From positions 411 to 48,861 of the forward strand of contig ML210358.1 in NCBI GenBank assembly GCA_004369085.1: 48,451 bases of DNA. Reading direction: 5' to 3'. The position numbers and the translations under genes were made by a program. Numbering within the stretch: position 1 is the stretch's first letter; each line of letters opens with the position of its first letter. Shown one piece after another: positions 29,934 through 41,435 of this stretch. This DNA is from Coprinopsis marcescibilis (Eukaryota; Basidiomycota; Agaricomycetes; Agaricales; Psathyrellaceae). The notes under the pieces were generated by a model. The model was not told where the DNA came from and did no database searches. It saw only the letters and a list, made by a program, of their open reading frames with translations.

Positions 29934-32900
29934 TCAGCTTACTTGCGGCCCAGCATTCAAATCCTTCATTCGCTCCAGAGTCAACGTACCCTGACCCCCA
30001 CATTCTCTCGGCGGATAGATCGTTGCATCATTCTCATCACCCGTTTCCTCATTCTCCTCCTCATCCGAACCGTCATCATCCAAGTCCTCATCATCCCAGT
30101 CCTCCTCATCTGAGTTCTCCCACCCATCCAAGTCCTCCTTATCCCTTTCGACTTCGCCCCGGCACAAACGGAACTTGACCCCCACCGTCTCTCCCATCCA
30201 CGGATAAATATTTCCAAGCGCTTGCCGATTCCAAACCTGATCAAACCAGCTCTCAGGGGACAGCTCCGAGGCCCGTTCACCCAGCCCCGGAAATCCCCCC
30301 TCGAACCCCCTGCCAGAGCCCAGCTGCCGCTCCTTCAAGGCATCAAACAGCCCATGCATGTCTTGTCGAACGCCGGGGTCCCACTGAGCGCACGAATTCG
30401 GAATGAGTGCCGTACGGGTGGGGAAGGGGAAGGGGAAGGAACCGAAATCGACGCTGAACTCACCTCACTACCCGCAAGGCGCGGTGCTTCGTACAGCATG
30501 AACCCAAGAACCAGGCCAAAAGTGCGCCCGACAATGTACCGTAGAGGCCAAGTAACCCTAGTCGCAGAAGAAGAAGAAGAAACCGCCCTCAGATAGCGGG
30601 CGAGTCGGCTGAACAGACCCTGGTCCGTGAACGGCTTGTAGATGCGGTGCCACTCCTCCATAACCATCCGCCACTGAGCGGCGTCGTCAAAGGCCAATGG
30701 CAATGGCACCTGGTACGGCATCTCAAAGGTGGCCCACAAGAGTCTGCGCGCCTCGGGTGTGGACTCTGACTCCTTCTCCTCCAACCCAGTAAACACTGAA
30801 CACATATCAGAAGAAAAACCCCGTCAGTGAGTATATAGGAGCAACTTTGGCACGTACGCACTGCCCTCACTTGCCTCGGCAACTATCCTAAGTATACGTG
30901 TCGTCCACCTGCCCACGACAGCGTATTCCGGGATATGCAAGTCTGCACCACACCGCGCGGGGTCCAAGAGAAAGTCCTGAACGGATCTGTGATGCGGCCT
31001 GATCACAGCATCCCGGGAGTCGTGCCACTTGACGATATACAGCGAATGCAGGTCCGAGAACATAGACCCCAATTCGCCTGGCTCGAGCTGAAAAATGTCT
31101 TCCATGTCAGCGACTGATCTGGGGCGTTGAACACCATACGAAATGGACTGCACGCGTTCCGCACCCGATCCTGACGACGACGGGTCGCAGCACACCAACG
31201 CCACCTTGATACGGGGCACCGGAAGGGAAAACATGCGCACCAGTCGAATCACGGCAAGAGGATCCGCATCATCATACTGCCTCGCATACTCCTCCTGCGC
31301 AAACACAAGTATAGATCTATAAAGCGCGTCCAGCTCCACAAACGGGTGCTTCCGCACTTGGACAGCCCCGCCAGTCGGATTAGCGCCTTTGATGACTTGC
31401 AGGACAGTCGCGAGCTGTTGGAAAGGCCACCTGTGTCGCTGGGCGACGAATTTGAGGACGGTGGATGCGTAGACAAATAAGCCGGCTGCTGCATCCACCA
31501 GAGTGTCAATGTCTTCAGCGGGAGGCCAGTCGGTTTGGGCACGGGGGTCGTCGCTTTCCTGGCCAATGGTGCGCAGTTGCGTTTGCAAAAAGCTTTTGAT
31601 ATCTGCCGAGGCATCATAATCGTTGAGGTTAATGACCCTACTCTTGCTTTTCATGTACCCGCCACCATCAAGAATAGCTGCTCGAAGGGGGCGTTCCGGT
31701 CGACTGGCCAACAGGATCTTGAACGGAAGACCTTTGTCGATGAACGTGGTGGATATGATCCGAAGGAGCTGGCTTTGGCTTTTCCGGTCGACGCACTCGT
31801 CGAGTCCGTCGATAGAGATGAGGTACGGGAAGGAAGGCGAGGAAAACAACTCGATATAACTTTCCGGGAACGTCTCTCGCAAGGGCTTGATGACCAGCTC
31901 TTCCAGCTGACTATCAATAGAGCGTTGGAATACCAACGGGTCTCTATCAACCGCACGGAAAATGCAATTCCCCAACGCTGGGTCGGATTTATTGGAGAGT
32001 GCAATTTGGTAGGCAATGGTCGGGATGAAACGTCGCAGGCTGTTCCGAACGGGGTCGCTTGCCGAGAAGAAGAACGTCGCTGCAATAAGACCGGCAGGCT
32101 CACATTGCTCAGCGGTCGTTTGTACCAGCGCCGACTTTCCCATCCCAGCTGAGCCCGTGATACACTGCAGCCTCACCGACGTTGACGATCGATCTTCAAT
32201 CCACGTTCTGATTGCGCCGAGCAAGCATACACGTGTGTTTTCATCGCATTGAGGCGGGTCAAACCTGTCGTGCGAGTTGAACAACGCCGAGGAGGCGATG
32301 TTGTCCAGCATCAGCTTCTTTCCTTTTACCAGCGCCGGATGCAGTGAGAACAGTAGACAGAGCAAGAAGGCTTGACTCACCTCTGGCGACGTCTTCGCTA
32401 CTATGGTTGAAAACCACGTTGGTTCCTGCAACGATATTTGCTTGATGGATATGTGTCCCTTGAGCATTCGAAAGGATTGAAGGAGGGTCATCATAAGAAC
32501 GACCTAAACGACGATCAGAGCTCCTTCAACAACATCTGCGATCCAAACCTACCGTGGATATTCCCCTGTGGGCCAGCCCAGATTCCCCCATGATCTACTC
32601 TCACGGCAGGAGGCCTTGAAGACTGTTGGGTGAGGTCTGGCTGTTGAGGGCTGCCATCTGGTCGCCGTTCCACCTGCGGTTGGATCCTTTCGGGTTCAGT
32701 GGAGACGTGACGTGGTTGTTCCCCTTCCACCACCGCAGGCCTGGACGTCCCAACACCACCGTGTGTTCCTCGGCTGTCGTCTGGCACGGGTTTCTGCTGG
32801 AGTCTTTCGGATTTCTCGAGCCGCAAGGGCGATGTTTCCAGTCCGTAACAAGCTGGCGTATCGGTATTGCTGCCACCGGAAATCGGTTCGTCGACATTCC

Positions 32901-33006
32901 CACTGGTACCTTGAGATTCCCCACTTGTGCCCTTGCCGTGATGCTGTCCTCTGCGCTTGAGGACCTTCCAGTTCGGAAGCGGAATGCCCATCCATCTTCG
33001 AGACAT
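29934..33006 (-). CDS. NACHT NLR-like protein, copy F (intact)
   Basis: Five exons keep frame: 33006-32553, 32503-32381, 32322-30862, 30795-30464 and 30383-29934, 939 residues, the longest product of the family. Exon 1 (151 residues) is Pro/Gln/Arg rich and close to that of B. Exon 2 has the B-type motif (SNAQGTHIHQANIVAGTN). Walker A GSAGMGKS is at 249-256, Walker B SIDGLDEC near 363-370, then ASRPER. The C-terminal region has FEMPYQVPLPLAFDD, MVMEEWHRIYKPFTDQ and IYPWMGETVGVKFRL. It ends in a tail of about 80 residues that begins acidic (SDEEDWDDEDLDDDG) and turns basic; the last 13 codons correspond to sequence that lies beyond the stop codon in B and C, so the tail grew by reading into former 3' flank. 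Like B, it has no intron between exons 5 and 6. Confidence 0.88.
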
Positions 33007-33324
33007 ATCCCAGCAGTACTCCTGGAACAATGCTGCGGCAAGGCCAGAGGTAAGAGGTAAGTAGAAACGATCCTGCTTGGAGTCGATAGTAAGAGTTCGA
33101 TAATCATCAGCACAGCACACAGTAAACAGCATCCGAAGTTAACGCTATGATGGTGCAGGCTTGCTCCTTGCCGGGTTCTTTCTTGATCACGAGTACCACT
33201 TAGAGGCAGTACTGCAGTACACGACCGTGCCGCTCGGGTACGGAATCTTACCAGGCACATTTCTTCCCAATTATATAGCCAGTAGTAAAACCAGCGGAAG
33301 CTTGAACAGTAGCGCTATCAGGCG

Positions 33325-33575
33325 ATAAGTTATCTTGTCAACTCGTGTCCCGTCTGTCCTTGGGCTGTCCTGTCGTACATTCCCTGCAATTCTCTGGGTT
33401 CATTAAAGCATTGAGGCCCTGGCAAGTGTGCATCCGTCTTCTTGACATGGAGGTGGTTGGCGAACAGGATCAATAAAAGTTGCCGAATGCCTCCCAACTG
33501 AACGCCGTCCCACCCTAAACAACTCCCACATGCCACATGGGGCAAATCGCGAAACTGGCCCGTGCGCAACTCGTC
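33325..33575. repeat. NLR upstream block shared with copy A
   Basis: Matches 9305-9580 upstream of copy A, with small indels. The segment 33007-33325 also resembles other NLR 5' flanks (CATCAGCACAGCACACAG, GATGGTGCAGGC). Confidence 0.7.
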
Positions 33576-34194
33576 GCGCTTCGAGCTTCAAGTGGACTCT
33601 CCAAGTTCCTCCACTGCCAGTGAGTGATTTGATCGCTTTCTTTTCATAATTGCAAATGCATACGGTATTGCATTGAGTTCGTAGCTTGTCAGGCTAGGCC
33701 AGACCCGTGATGCGCAGGGGCGGTTGCAGACAAAATGGAAGACGAGGGGAAGGGAGGAAAAATCGCTCTGCAGAGGCTGAGAGATGGATGTTTTGGTAGT
33801 CTGAGGTTCCACAGAAAAAGCCAGAGAGTTGCTTTCGCTTTCGATCCTCCGTTAGACTTCAGGCCTCAGGGCTAGCATTTACAGCAGACAAACGGCAAAC
33901 GGCAGAGCACCACTGCCTCTGGCTACAACATCGTGACTATACCGCAGCACCCGCCTCGTTGTGTGCCTTTCAAAACACCAGCCGGCAGCTTCTCTGCCAG
34001 CTGCAGCTGTTGTAGCTCTGGGTGGTCCTGCAGTTCTGATCTGGGTTGAACTTTGAAGCACTGTCCGACGAGAGATCTGGATGCCATCCCTTGCATGCAA
34101 CCGCGGCTTCATGGTATGATCACCCAAGCTTGATCGAGGATGGACGCGGGGTACGAGCAAAAGTCGCACTGCAACTATCAGTGCGGTATTCTAT

Positions 34195-34290
34195 TATAGC
34201 CCTTGGCGTTGCCAACAGTATCTTGAATGGAAGGCCTTTGTCGATGAAGATGGCGGATATGATCTGAAGGAGTACAACTTCAAGTTTGCA
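34195..34290 (-). pseudogene. NACHT NLR fragment G
   Basis: On the minus strand one frame reads IISAIFIDKGLPFKILLA, the segment just before the ASRPER motif of the NACHT exon (IISTFINKGLPFKILLAS in copy D). At DNA level GCCAACAGTATCTTGAATGG is identical to copy D. Similarity stops on both sides after about 75-95 bases. It is a small relic of a further NLR copy. Confidence 0.75.
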
Positions 34291-34299
34291 GACTTCGGA

Positions 34300-35750
34300 G
34301 TGTGAGGGAAGGAGCTGGCGCACGGACCAGAACATGTTTGCAAGACAAATTGATGCAAACAGTCAAACCTATTTCCTACCACCATGACGGATGGTCATAA
34401 TCATCGCTGCCGACCCCGTTCAATGTGACACGACTCGCCCAACAGGTCTTTGTTCCACTCCGGTACATCTGAACGGCTGCCAATCTACTAACAACCATGA
34501 GAAGTTGGGACGAATTATAGGAGTGTTGACTTTTCCCCCTTGGAATGCCATTGCGAGTAGCGGCATCTTCTGTCAATGCGCTCTGTGTCGAGGATAGCGT
34601 CTCAGATGGTACTGTCGCTGTATTACCGCTGAGAGAGCTTTCACCAGCGATGTGATAGGCTCCCGCATGGAGGCGATACATTCATTTCGCACTTCGGTAA
34701 GCGTCGTCTCTTCATTTCGTGCCTATCAACGTCCGCAAGCGCAAATGTCTTGACGGGAAATCTTAATCTAGCGTTGTTCACGGTCTGGACCTCTTTTTCC
34801 GAGTCGATAATCATTGGCGGGCTAACAAAATAGATCTTGGCTGTGCCTCCTTTTCCATTAACACCGGATTTCAGATGATACTTCCGAAAAAGTACTATGC
34901 GGTATGTCATTCTTTGTTCGTTCACAGGTCTTCCGAAAGATTTCTTATCTTGGTTATTTGTCAAGTTCTGCGGCTGTTTCAGTTGTACGACTGCAGAATA
35001 GAAGCACCGGAGCGGGTTCAGCAAGAAATGTGATCCTTCTCGCGCAGTTCGATGTCAGAATATCGAAGAACCGTGAAGCGTTCGCCCAATGTTGACAGGA
35101 TACATTAGGTAGGCATCTATGACTTGCACATGGGTTTCTGCCCTATTCGGTTGACAATAGCAGTTTTCTTGGCCTCCGTGGCTTAGTACTCGCCCCCTCT
35201 GAGTGCTTACAGAGGGTACCGCAAAAGCACACAGAAACCTATGCGATTTCCATGGTGATGAGAATAAAGTTTAGCGCACAGGTCATACCTCGAGGATGTG
35301 GCGTCCCAGCTAACCAGGGTCCACTGCCGTTTTGAACCTTTTTCAATGAAAGAGGCGATGAACAGGGAACGAGGTGACCAGGTGAGCAGATTCTAAAATT
35401 AGCCCCGTCTTTTGGTAGCTAAATCAGGACACCTTATCTCCCCACAGCCAACGCAACCTATCGTCCTTCCGTACGAATTTTACATGTACTTTGTCTGACG
35501 ATGGGCGACCCTTGGCGTCGACTTCGCGGATAGCACCCTTCATATGCAGGCTTGGTCGCAAAAGATTTCTCAGACGTATGTACAGACCGTCGAAGGCTTT
35601 GACAGGAATGGAACATGACTTTGTGACATGCGGTGTTCCGGCTATTCAAGGATCCTGCCAATCAGGGCAAAAGAGTAGATCCGCATATCATCTAATCCGG
35701 GTGGGGCCTCCAACGCTAATGACCCTTTTTAGATGTCCCCCTCTCGAGGA
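34300..35750. other. gap without supported gene
   Basis: Short open frames occur on both strands. The best is minus 35024-34641, with GKGGTAKIYFVSPPMII and KTFALADVDRHEMKRRRL, which looks protein-like but has no recognised family and no clear exon partners. I see no repeat match to the NLR cluster here. The cluster seems to end at about 34.3 kb. Confidence 0.35.
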
Positions 35751-35753
35751 GCA

Positions 35754-35761
35754 CATAAAAG
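35754..35761 (+). promoter_or_regulatory. TATA-like box before the secreted precursor gene
   Basis: CATAAAAG lies 137 bp before the ATG at 35898, followed by a pyrimidine-rich leader (CCCACCCTCCGCTCTTCCC). A typical fungal core promoter layout, not proven. Confidence 0.35.
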
Positions 35762-35897
35762 CAGCCCGGTTCTGTGAATCCGATTCTTCAGCTGGTCTCA
35801 CCCAAACACTCCAACCCAAACTAAACAAACACAAGCGTTGATCGCCCCACCCTCCGCTCTTCCCATCTTACTTCACCCATTTAACACTTTTAACAAC

Positions 35898-36719
35898 ATG
35901 GTTCAAGCATCCACCCTCGTTATCGCTGCCTTTGCCATCGCCCCCGTCCTCGCTGCACCTCTCGCTGTTCCCCAAACCGACGAGACTTTCACGTACGTCC
36001 CCTTTCAATTCCCGCCTGCACCATCCATATACTGACCGCAACACCCATACAGCCGAGCCGTCGACACCGACTACCTCGAAGTCCGTGCCCCATTCTTCCG
36101 CAAAATCGGCCGCTTCTTGAAGAGACATGCTGTCCCCATGCTCAGGACCGCCGCCGGCCTCGTTTTCCGCGACGTCGACGGCTCGCTCTACGTGCGCGAC
36201 GTCGACGTTGACCTCACCGAACGCGACCTCGCCGACCTCAAAGCCCGCGGCTTCTCAGAGCTCTCCGAGCGTGAACTCGCTGACCTCGATCTCGAAGACC
36301 TGGAAGCGCGTCGATTCAACTTGCGCGGCGCCGTGGGCCGGGTACGAGGTCTTGCTAAGAAGGCAGGAGGTATCGCCAGGAAGGCCACCAGGGTCGCTGG
36401 ACGAGTTTCCGACGTTGCCAGCTCCCTCGGTTTCAGAGAGTTTGAGGATTCCGAAGAACTCGATGCCCGCGACTATCTCGATATCGACGAGCTGCTTGCG
36501 CGCGAGTACGGCCTCGATCTGGAAGAGTTGGAGGCGCGTCGCTTCAACTTGCGCGCTGCCGCGGGCCGCGTACGAGGTCTCGCCAAAAAGGCAGGAGGTA
36601 TCGTCGGCAAGGCCACCAGGGTCGCTGGGAGAGTTTCCGACGTTGCCAGTTCCCTCGGTTTCAGGGAGTTCGAGGACGAAGAGTTCGAGGCCCGCAGCAC
36701 CATCGATGACCTCGATTGA
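35898..36719 (+). CDS. secreted precursor with cationic repeats and acidic spacers
   Basis: Two exons, 35898-35992 and 36053-36719, 253 residues. Residues 1-19 form a signal peptide (TLVIAAFAIAPVLA, cleavage before APLAVP). The mature part alternates cationic and acidic blocks. Cationic block 1 is residues 44-71 (FFRKIGRFLKRHAVPMLR). Blocks 2 and 3 are residues 120-160 and 196-236; both contain GRVRGLAKKAGGI and KATRVAGRVSDVASSLGF, rich in Gly, Ala, Arg and Lys with no Cys. They are separated by acidic blocks with ARD, ARE and EAR motifs. Each cationic block follows an EVR or EAR(R) site, and RR and KR sites for a Kex2-type protease are present. This looks like a precursor of several cationic amphipathic peptides, in which acidic spacers neutralise the peptides before cleavage. 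That is inference; a structural secreted protein is the alternative. I know no named family for it. Confidence 0.8.
36300..36677 (+). repeat. tandem 150 bp coding repeat in the secreted precursor
   Basis: 36300-36449 and 36528-36677 encode nearly the same 50 residues (115-164 and 191-240). Differences are few: GAV against AAA, IARK against IVGK, and the acidic end. Nucleotide identity is also high, including synonymous sites, which indicates recent duplication or gene conversion. A 78-base acidic linker separates them. Confidence 0.85.
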
Positions 36720-37024
36720 ACACGCAGCTTGATAACAATGGACGTTGTATACCTTACCTTACCATCTAGTTAATGGGTTCGAACGAGCGTAGCAGGTCAT
36801 CCGTATGTTTATGTACAGTTACACTAGCGAACTAATGCAAAAGTTGTCTGTTGAAACGCCGTGAAGGTCGTAAGATATGTGCATTGGATAGGTACTAATG
36901 ATACAATGTGTAAATGTGCAATGTGCAAAGCGATCTATGATAACATGCCAAATCATGTACAGTCCAAGAAACAAAAAAAAGTGTGCAGCAAAAAGTGCAA
37001 GTCCAATCCATCTATGTATACGTA

Positions 37025-39892
37025 TCACCTCAAGATAATCCGCGTTCCCAGTTCCGCGACAGGCCAAGGGAAATCAGGGCCGGGACAGCTAATAAACATG
37101 AGCGACGTCGGTATCTCGAGGTGCTCCGCAAGCGCATGCACGCCTCTCGGGTCAAACTGGCCTTCAACCAGCAGCTAAAAAATCATATCAGCCACGCCAC
37201 CTTGCACACCAACAACAGAGTAAACAAGCTACTAACCAGGTCTATAGTCACCTCTGGGAACGCCTCGTCTAGAACTGGAAAGCACCACGTAAATTCAAGT
37301 GAACCAACGCCAGCCTCTTTGACGTACTTTTAGAATTCGCCTCCAACTCGGACGGTATCCCACCCTTCTCCTCTTCATAAAAATGCACAATCTTGAGATT
37401 CGACGTTTCCTCATTCCGCTTGGCGTATAAAATCATATGGAACAGCGTATTGATCTAAAAAAACCAAAGCTCCGTCAATCGACCGCCATCCACACACACA
37501 CAAAAGGTAAAAAGTAAAACGCAAACCGACCTCGTCTCCTTTCGCACACACACAAACAACCTGCCTCTTGAGCCTCGTCATGACCTTTACCAACTTGCCC
37601 CCAACCGGGTACTGCGCCACCGCACCCTGCTCAACAACAGCATTGCACCACTGATCATACCCCCAACAAACCCACCTCAAAATCGCCACCTTATTCTGCG
37701 TGACCGCCAGCAAACCCAGCACACCAAAGGTATACGCCGCGAAATACGCCGCAGTCGCCGGATTAATCGCCACGTTCCCGCCGAGCACCACCGGGCACAC
37801 AACCAGCAGCGAGAGCACCACGACGGAGAGGCGCGTGCGGCTCGTGCGGTGCAGCCGCCCGCGGTTGAAGCGCAGCAGCAAAAGGGAGAGCGGGAAGAGC
37901 GTCATGACCGTCAGCCACACCAGCGAGAACATCTCGGATATGACCCGCAGGCTCGCCCCCGCCGTCGCGTAGATGAGCGCGCAGAAGGCGGAGAAGGAGA
38001 GCACGGAGATGTAGGGCGCGTTGGTCTTCCTTGTTAGCTTGAGGAAGGCCTTGGGGAGGATACGGTCCTGCGAGAGCCGTTCAAGCAGCTCGCATGCGCT
38101 CAGGATTCCTGCAGGTGTGGGGTAAGGAACAACTTGGCGGGAGTGGACTGCTGGGGTGGGTTGAAGACTTACCGGTCAAGACCCCGCCGCAGAGGACTAC
38201 AAAGGCGTCGACGACGACCCACACCCGTAGCCACTTTCCAGCTGCCTAGCATTCAAGCACGTCAGAAATCTCGCGCGGACGACGGATCGTTGCAGGTTTA
38301 CCATTTCGCCCAGGACGCTGAGAATGTTGGCTCCGCCCCGGGTAACATCCAACGGAACGATCGCCATGACCAGGAGCATCAGCAGTGTATTGCTGGCGAT
38401 CGCGGGGTAATGCAGATTCCTCAGCACCAGCGGGAACTTTCCAGGCTTGATGCGTGCGATGTAGGATGGGGTGCCTGGGGGTGTCGTGGTATAGTCAATA
38501 ATAAGCCAGCCCTTTCAATAAATAAAAGAAAGGGAAAGAAAACTGACATTCAAACCCAGTAAGACCGAGCATCCCTAGACATATCCCGAAGAAGATGTGT
38601 CGGGCGACGCTCAAGCCCGTGTTGCCGGTGTGCTCACTCTGGCTTTGCAGCCAGTTCGCCTTGAGCTGCGCATTCCCCGCACGGCCCCAGTAAACCACAC
38701 CAGCGAGAATCAAGGAAACCATAGTGACAATCTAATAACCTCAAAGAAAAAGAAAGGCACATCAGCTGCTGGTGTCTGCTTCTGGCCGATTCTGACTGCG
38801 AATAGCAGTTGAAAGGTGATAGATGACGTACGTGTAAAGATAGTACCACCAGCGCGATCCGGGCACTTTCCTTCACTCCAAAGAGACTGACGATGGTGAA
38901 GAGGACCAGGACCAGCGCCGCGAGTGCCCAGGTCGGGAAGGGCAACGCGACCTCGGCGTCGAGGTAGGTTGCGGCGGTGGCGGCTGAGACGATGGAGGTG
39001 GATGCAAAGTCTAGCAACAGCAGCGTCGCGCTCACGAGTGCCAGCGGCTTCGTCGACACGTTTAGACTAATTATTCACGGGTGTGATGGGTGAGGGCCTC
39101 GGGCTGTCTAGAGGCGGGAAGACGACATACAAGTAGGTGTAGGGCGCCCCACTGATTGGCAGTGCTGATGCTAGTTCTTGCATCATGGGCCTCCATAGGA
39201 AGAGGACGAGTGTTGCGATGAAGAGCGAGATGGGCGAGCTGTCGGGTTGGCCAACCGCGGTCAGTCAGGTTGCGGCACGGTGGATAAAATAGCGTTGGAA
39301 ACCTACTAAGCACCCGCGACGACCACAACCGCAGGGAACGCGTAAAACACGCTGCCCAGAACCGCATTGCCAGCCAAAGCGGACGCGGTGAACTGGCCCA
39401 GCACGCGCTCTCTCTGCCTGCGCCGCAACGTCTCGTCCGCCGCCTGATACTCCTTTTGCGAGAGCCGTATGCGGGTTATGGACCCCCACCCCGCAAACTC
39501 GAATGAGTTCGAGAGGTTGATGAACCTCGAGGGCACGACTGCATAGTCTTTGAGACCCGAATTGTCGGACGGGCGATACCTCTGGCGACGGAGTATCACG
39601 TCGAATTGGGAGTCTCTGAACGACGGTGGGGCTACGCCGCTCCCAGTAGCTATTCCAGTACATCAGCCCAGCAAAGATCCAACGACGGAGTTCAGCACGT
39701 ACCTGTGGCATTTTTTGCCCCCGACGCGCTTGCGTGGTTCCTACTAACACTACTAGTATCCCTATCACTAATCGCAGCGTTCCACCTTTGTGGTGGTTCG
39801 ATGGCTATCCAGTGGTCCTGGTCTTGCGGTGCATTTTCGGGTAGGTGTGGTTCTATTGCCGTCGGGCCTGATTCTTCTGACGAGCGCGACAT
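37025..39892 (-). CDS. amino-acid permease (APC superfamily)
   Basis: Eleven exons keep frame: 39892-39703, 39631-39307, 39238-39131, 39066-38832, 38731-38548, 38474-38302, 38245-38173, 38108-37531, 37454-37328, 37274-37237 and 37174-37025, 726 residues. The hydrophilic N-terminus (about 95 residues) leads to RFINLSNSFEFAGWGSITR. Membrane segments follow, such as GSVFYAFPAVVVVAGAYSP, PLALVSATLLLLDFAS and ALAALVLVLFTIVSLFG, then the APC-like GLTGFECTPSYIARIKPGKF and the loop LLERLSQDRILPKAF. The C-terminal cytosolic part has DEINTLFHMILYAKRNEE and ISCPGPDFPWPVAELG. It probably transports amino acids or related solutes across the plasma or vacuolar membrane by proton symport; substrate not deducible. 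The start is supported by phase across intron 1. Intron sizes range from 36 to 100 bp; the smallest ones are the least certain. Confidence 0.85.
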
Positions 39893-41365
39893 TGTATGGC
39901 GGGAGTGTGGAAGGAAGTCGGAACTCGGAAGTCACGGTGTCGCCACTGGGTCCATAAATACGTCGGGGTCAAAAGGTCCCATCAAAACCTTGTAATTGAT
40001 CATCATCAAAGGTAGCTACTATTACTTTTACTATTACTGTTAAAGAACCAATAAATAACCGTTGTATCCCTGACACGGCCAGTGATAGCACGTACGTTTA
40101 TCATTATGCCAACACCACACGTTGAAAATGTGAATCTGGAGGATCAATTCTCAGTAGGACCTTGACCAACCTTCACGCGGGTATCAACCCACAGAGAGCC
40201 GAGACGCGTACTACGAGACTTTGAACGATCATTGAATGATGCAAAATATATCGTGAATAGTGCTATGCCTCCATGAGCTCCGCCCTCACCCAGCTTTGCA
40301 CCATACTGCCAGTATGGCCCGACCAGTGCGCCAATCCGATACTACGCTTTCTCGGGAATGTGGCTTTGGTCATCGGCTGGGAGAGGTTGTTGGAGTGTGA
40401 CGAGGTAGCCTTGTGAAATGCTCGAGAGATGGTCCCCAGGGGCCCTGGGCGGCGGGTGCGCAGTGTAATGCTCCTCCTATTGCTATCATCAAGAGGCATG
40501 TCTCATTCCCAGGGTGAGCTGATCAGGTTCGTTGTGTTTGACAAGGGTCGTTCAAATCAAATTATTGTTTACCTGTTTGACCTTGCTTCGGGCACACGGT
40601 AGCCTCTATATTCCGGTGTATGCTATTTACAACCAAGTCAAAGGGAGTAAAACTGGCACTAGCACCGAGTGACAGAAACAATGAACTAATTCATTAAACG
40701 CGTCAATGCATCACGCGTTTATCACGTTTCGAATCGCGAAGCTGGTCCGTGCGCATCGGGGCTTGGCCAGCGCAGTTTCGCTGTCACTGTCAGTCGTACG
40801 ATCAAAGCAAATGTGACTGAAGTACTCCCACTCACTCACCTAGGGACGTTCCGGACTTGGATGCTAACCAAACTCTACGTTGCTGATGATAGAGAGAGTC
40901 TTTGATGAGACCGCACAGTCTAGATCTCGTGTTAAGAATCGCGTGGGGGGGTACTCGTATTATGTGCTGGCAAAGTTTGGTCCACGTTGAGCGGTGTGTC
41001 GATCCCCATGTCCATCTGTCGACGGTCGTCGAGGTGTCAAAAAGTAGTGGGAGCGCGGAGACTAGGCTCCGAGACGGGCGCGATTTGACCGTTTGCGAGG
41101 ATAACTTTGCATAGCGACCGGCAAGTCGGAATAATGTTCGTCCCAGCATGGCCAGTCCCCCAAAATGCTGCTCAAGTTCGTACAGTGAGCTTTCTAACGA
41201 AAGCCATCAGGATACAATGAGACATGCAATGAATTTCGACTAATACAGCCGGTTTCGTGTGCATCAGCGCAGATAAGTAGTCTCCTGCAAGAAGCATTTA
41301 AAAAAATATCGAACGAGTGATGGGTCTGATGCAATCAAAAAAGCAACTCCCGTAAGATGCTGGTT
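39893..41365. other. intergenic region, nothing recognised
   Basis: Between the divergent starts of the permease and the methyltransferase. Short open frames at 40263-40499 (-) and 40832-41149 (-) have no recognisable motif or splice partner. CCCGTGCGCAT at 40748 only faintly recalls the NLR upstream block. I support no gene here. Confidence 0.45.
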
Positions 41366-41372
41366 TATAAAA
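41366..41372 (+). promoter_or_regulatory. TATA box of the sphingolipid methyltransferase gene
   Basis: TATAAAA lies 64 bp before the CDS start at 41436, with a C/T-rich leader between them. Confidence 0.55.
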
Positions 41373-41435
41373 GCGCAGCTGGCAGTCTGTCTCCCCCAAC
41401 CTCCCCTCTCGTCTACCCCATCGTCTTCACCAACG

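Noticed and set aside
35160..35215. Possible tRNA-like stretch
   Set aside because: No cloverleaf and no canonical B box could be formed.
36127..36732. Second long open frame overlapping the secreted precursor
   Set aside because: It is the +1 shadow of a GC-rich repetitive gene. The chosen frame has the signal peptide, a phase-correct intron and the charge pattern.
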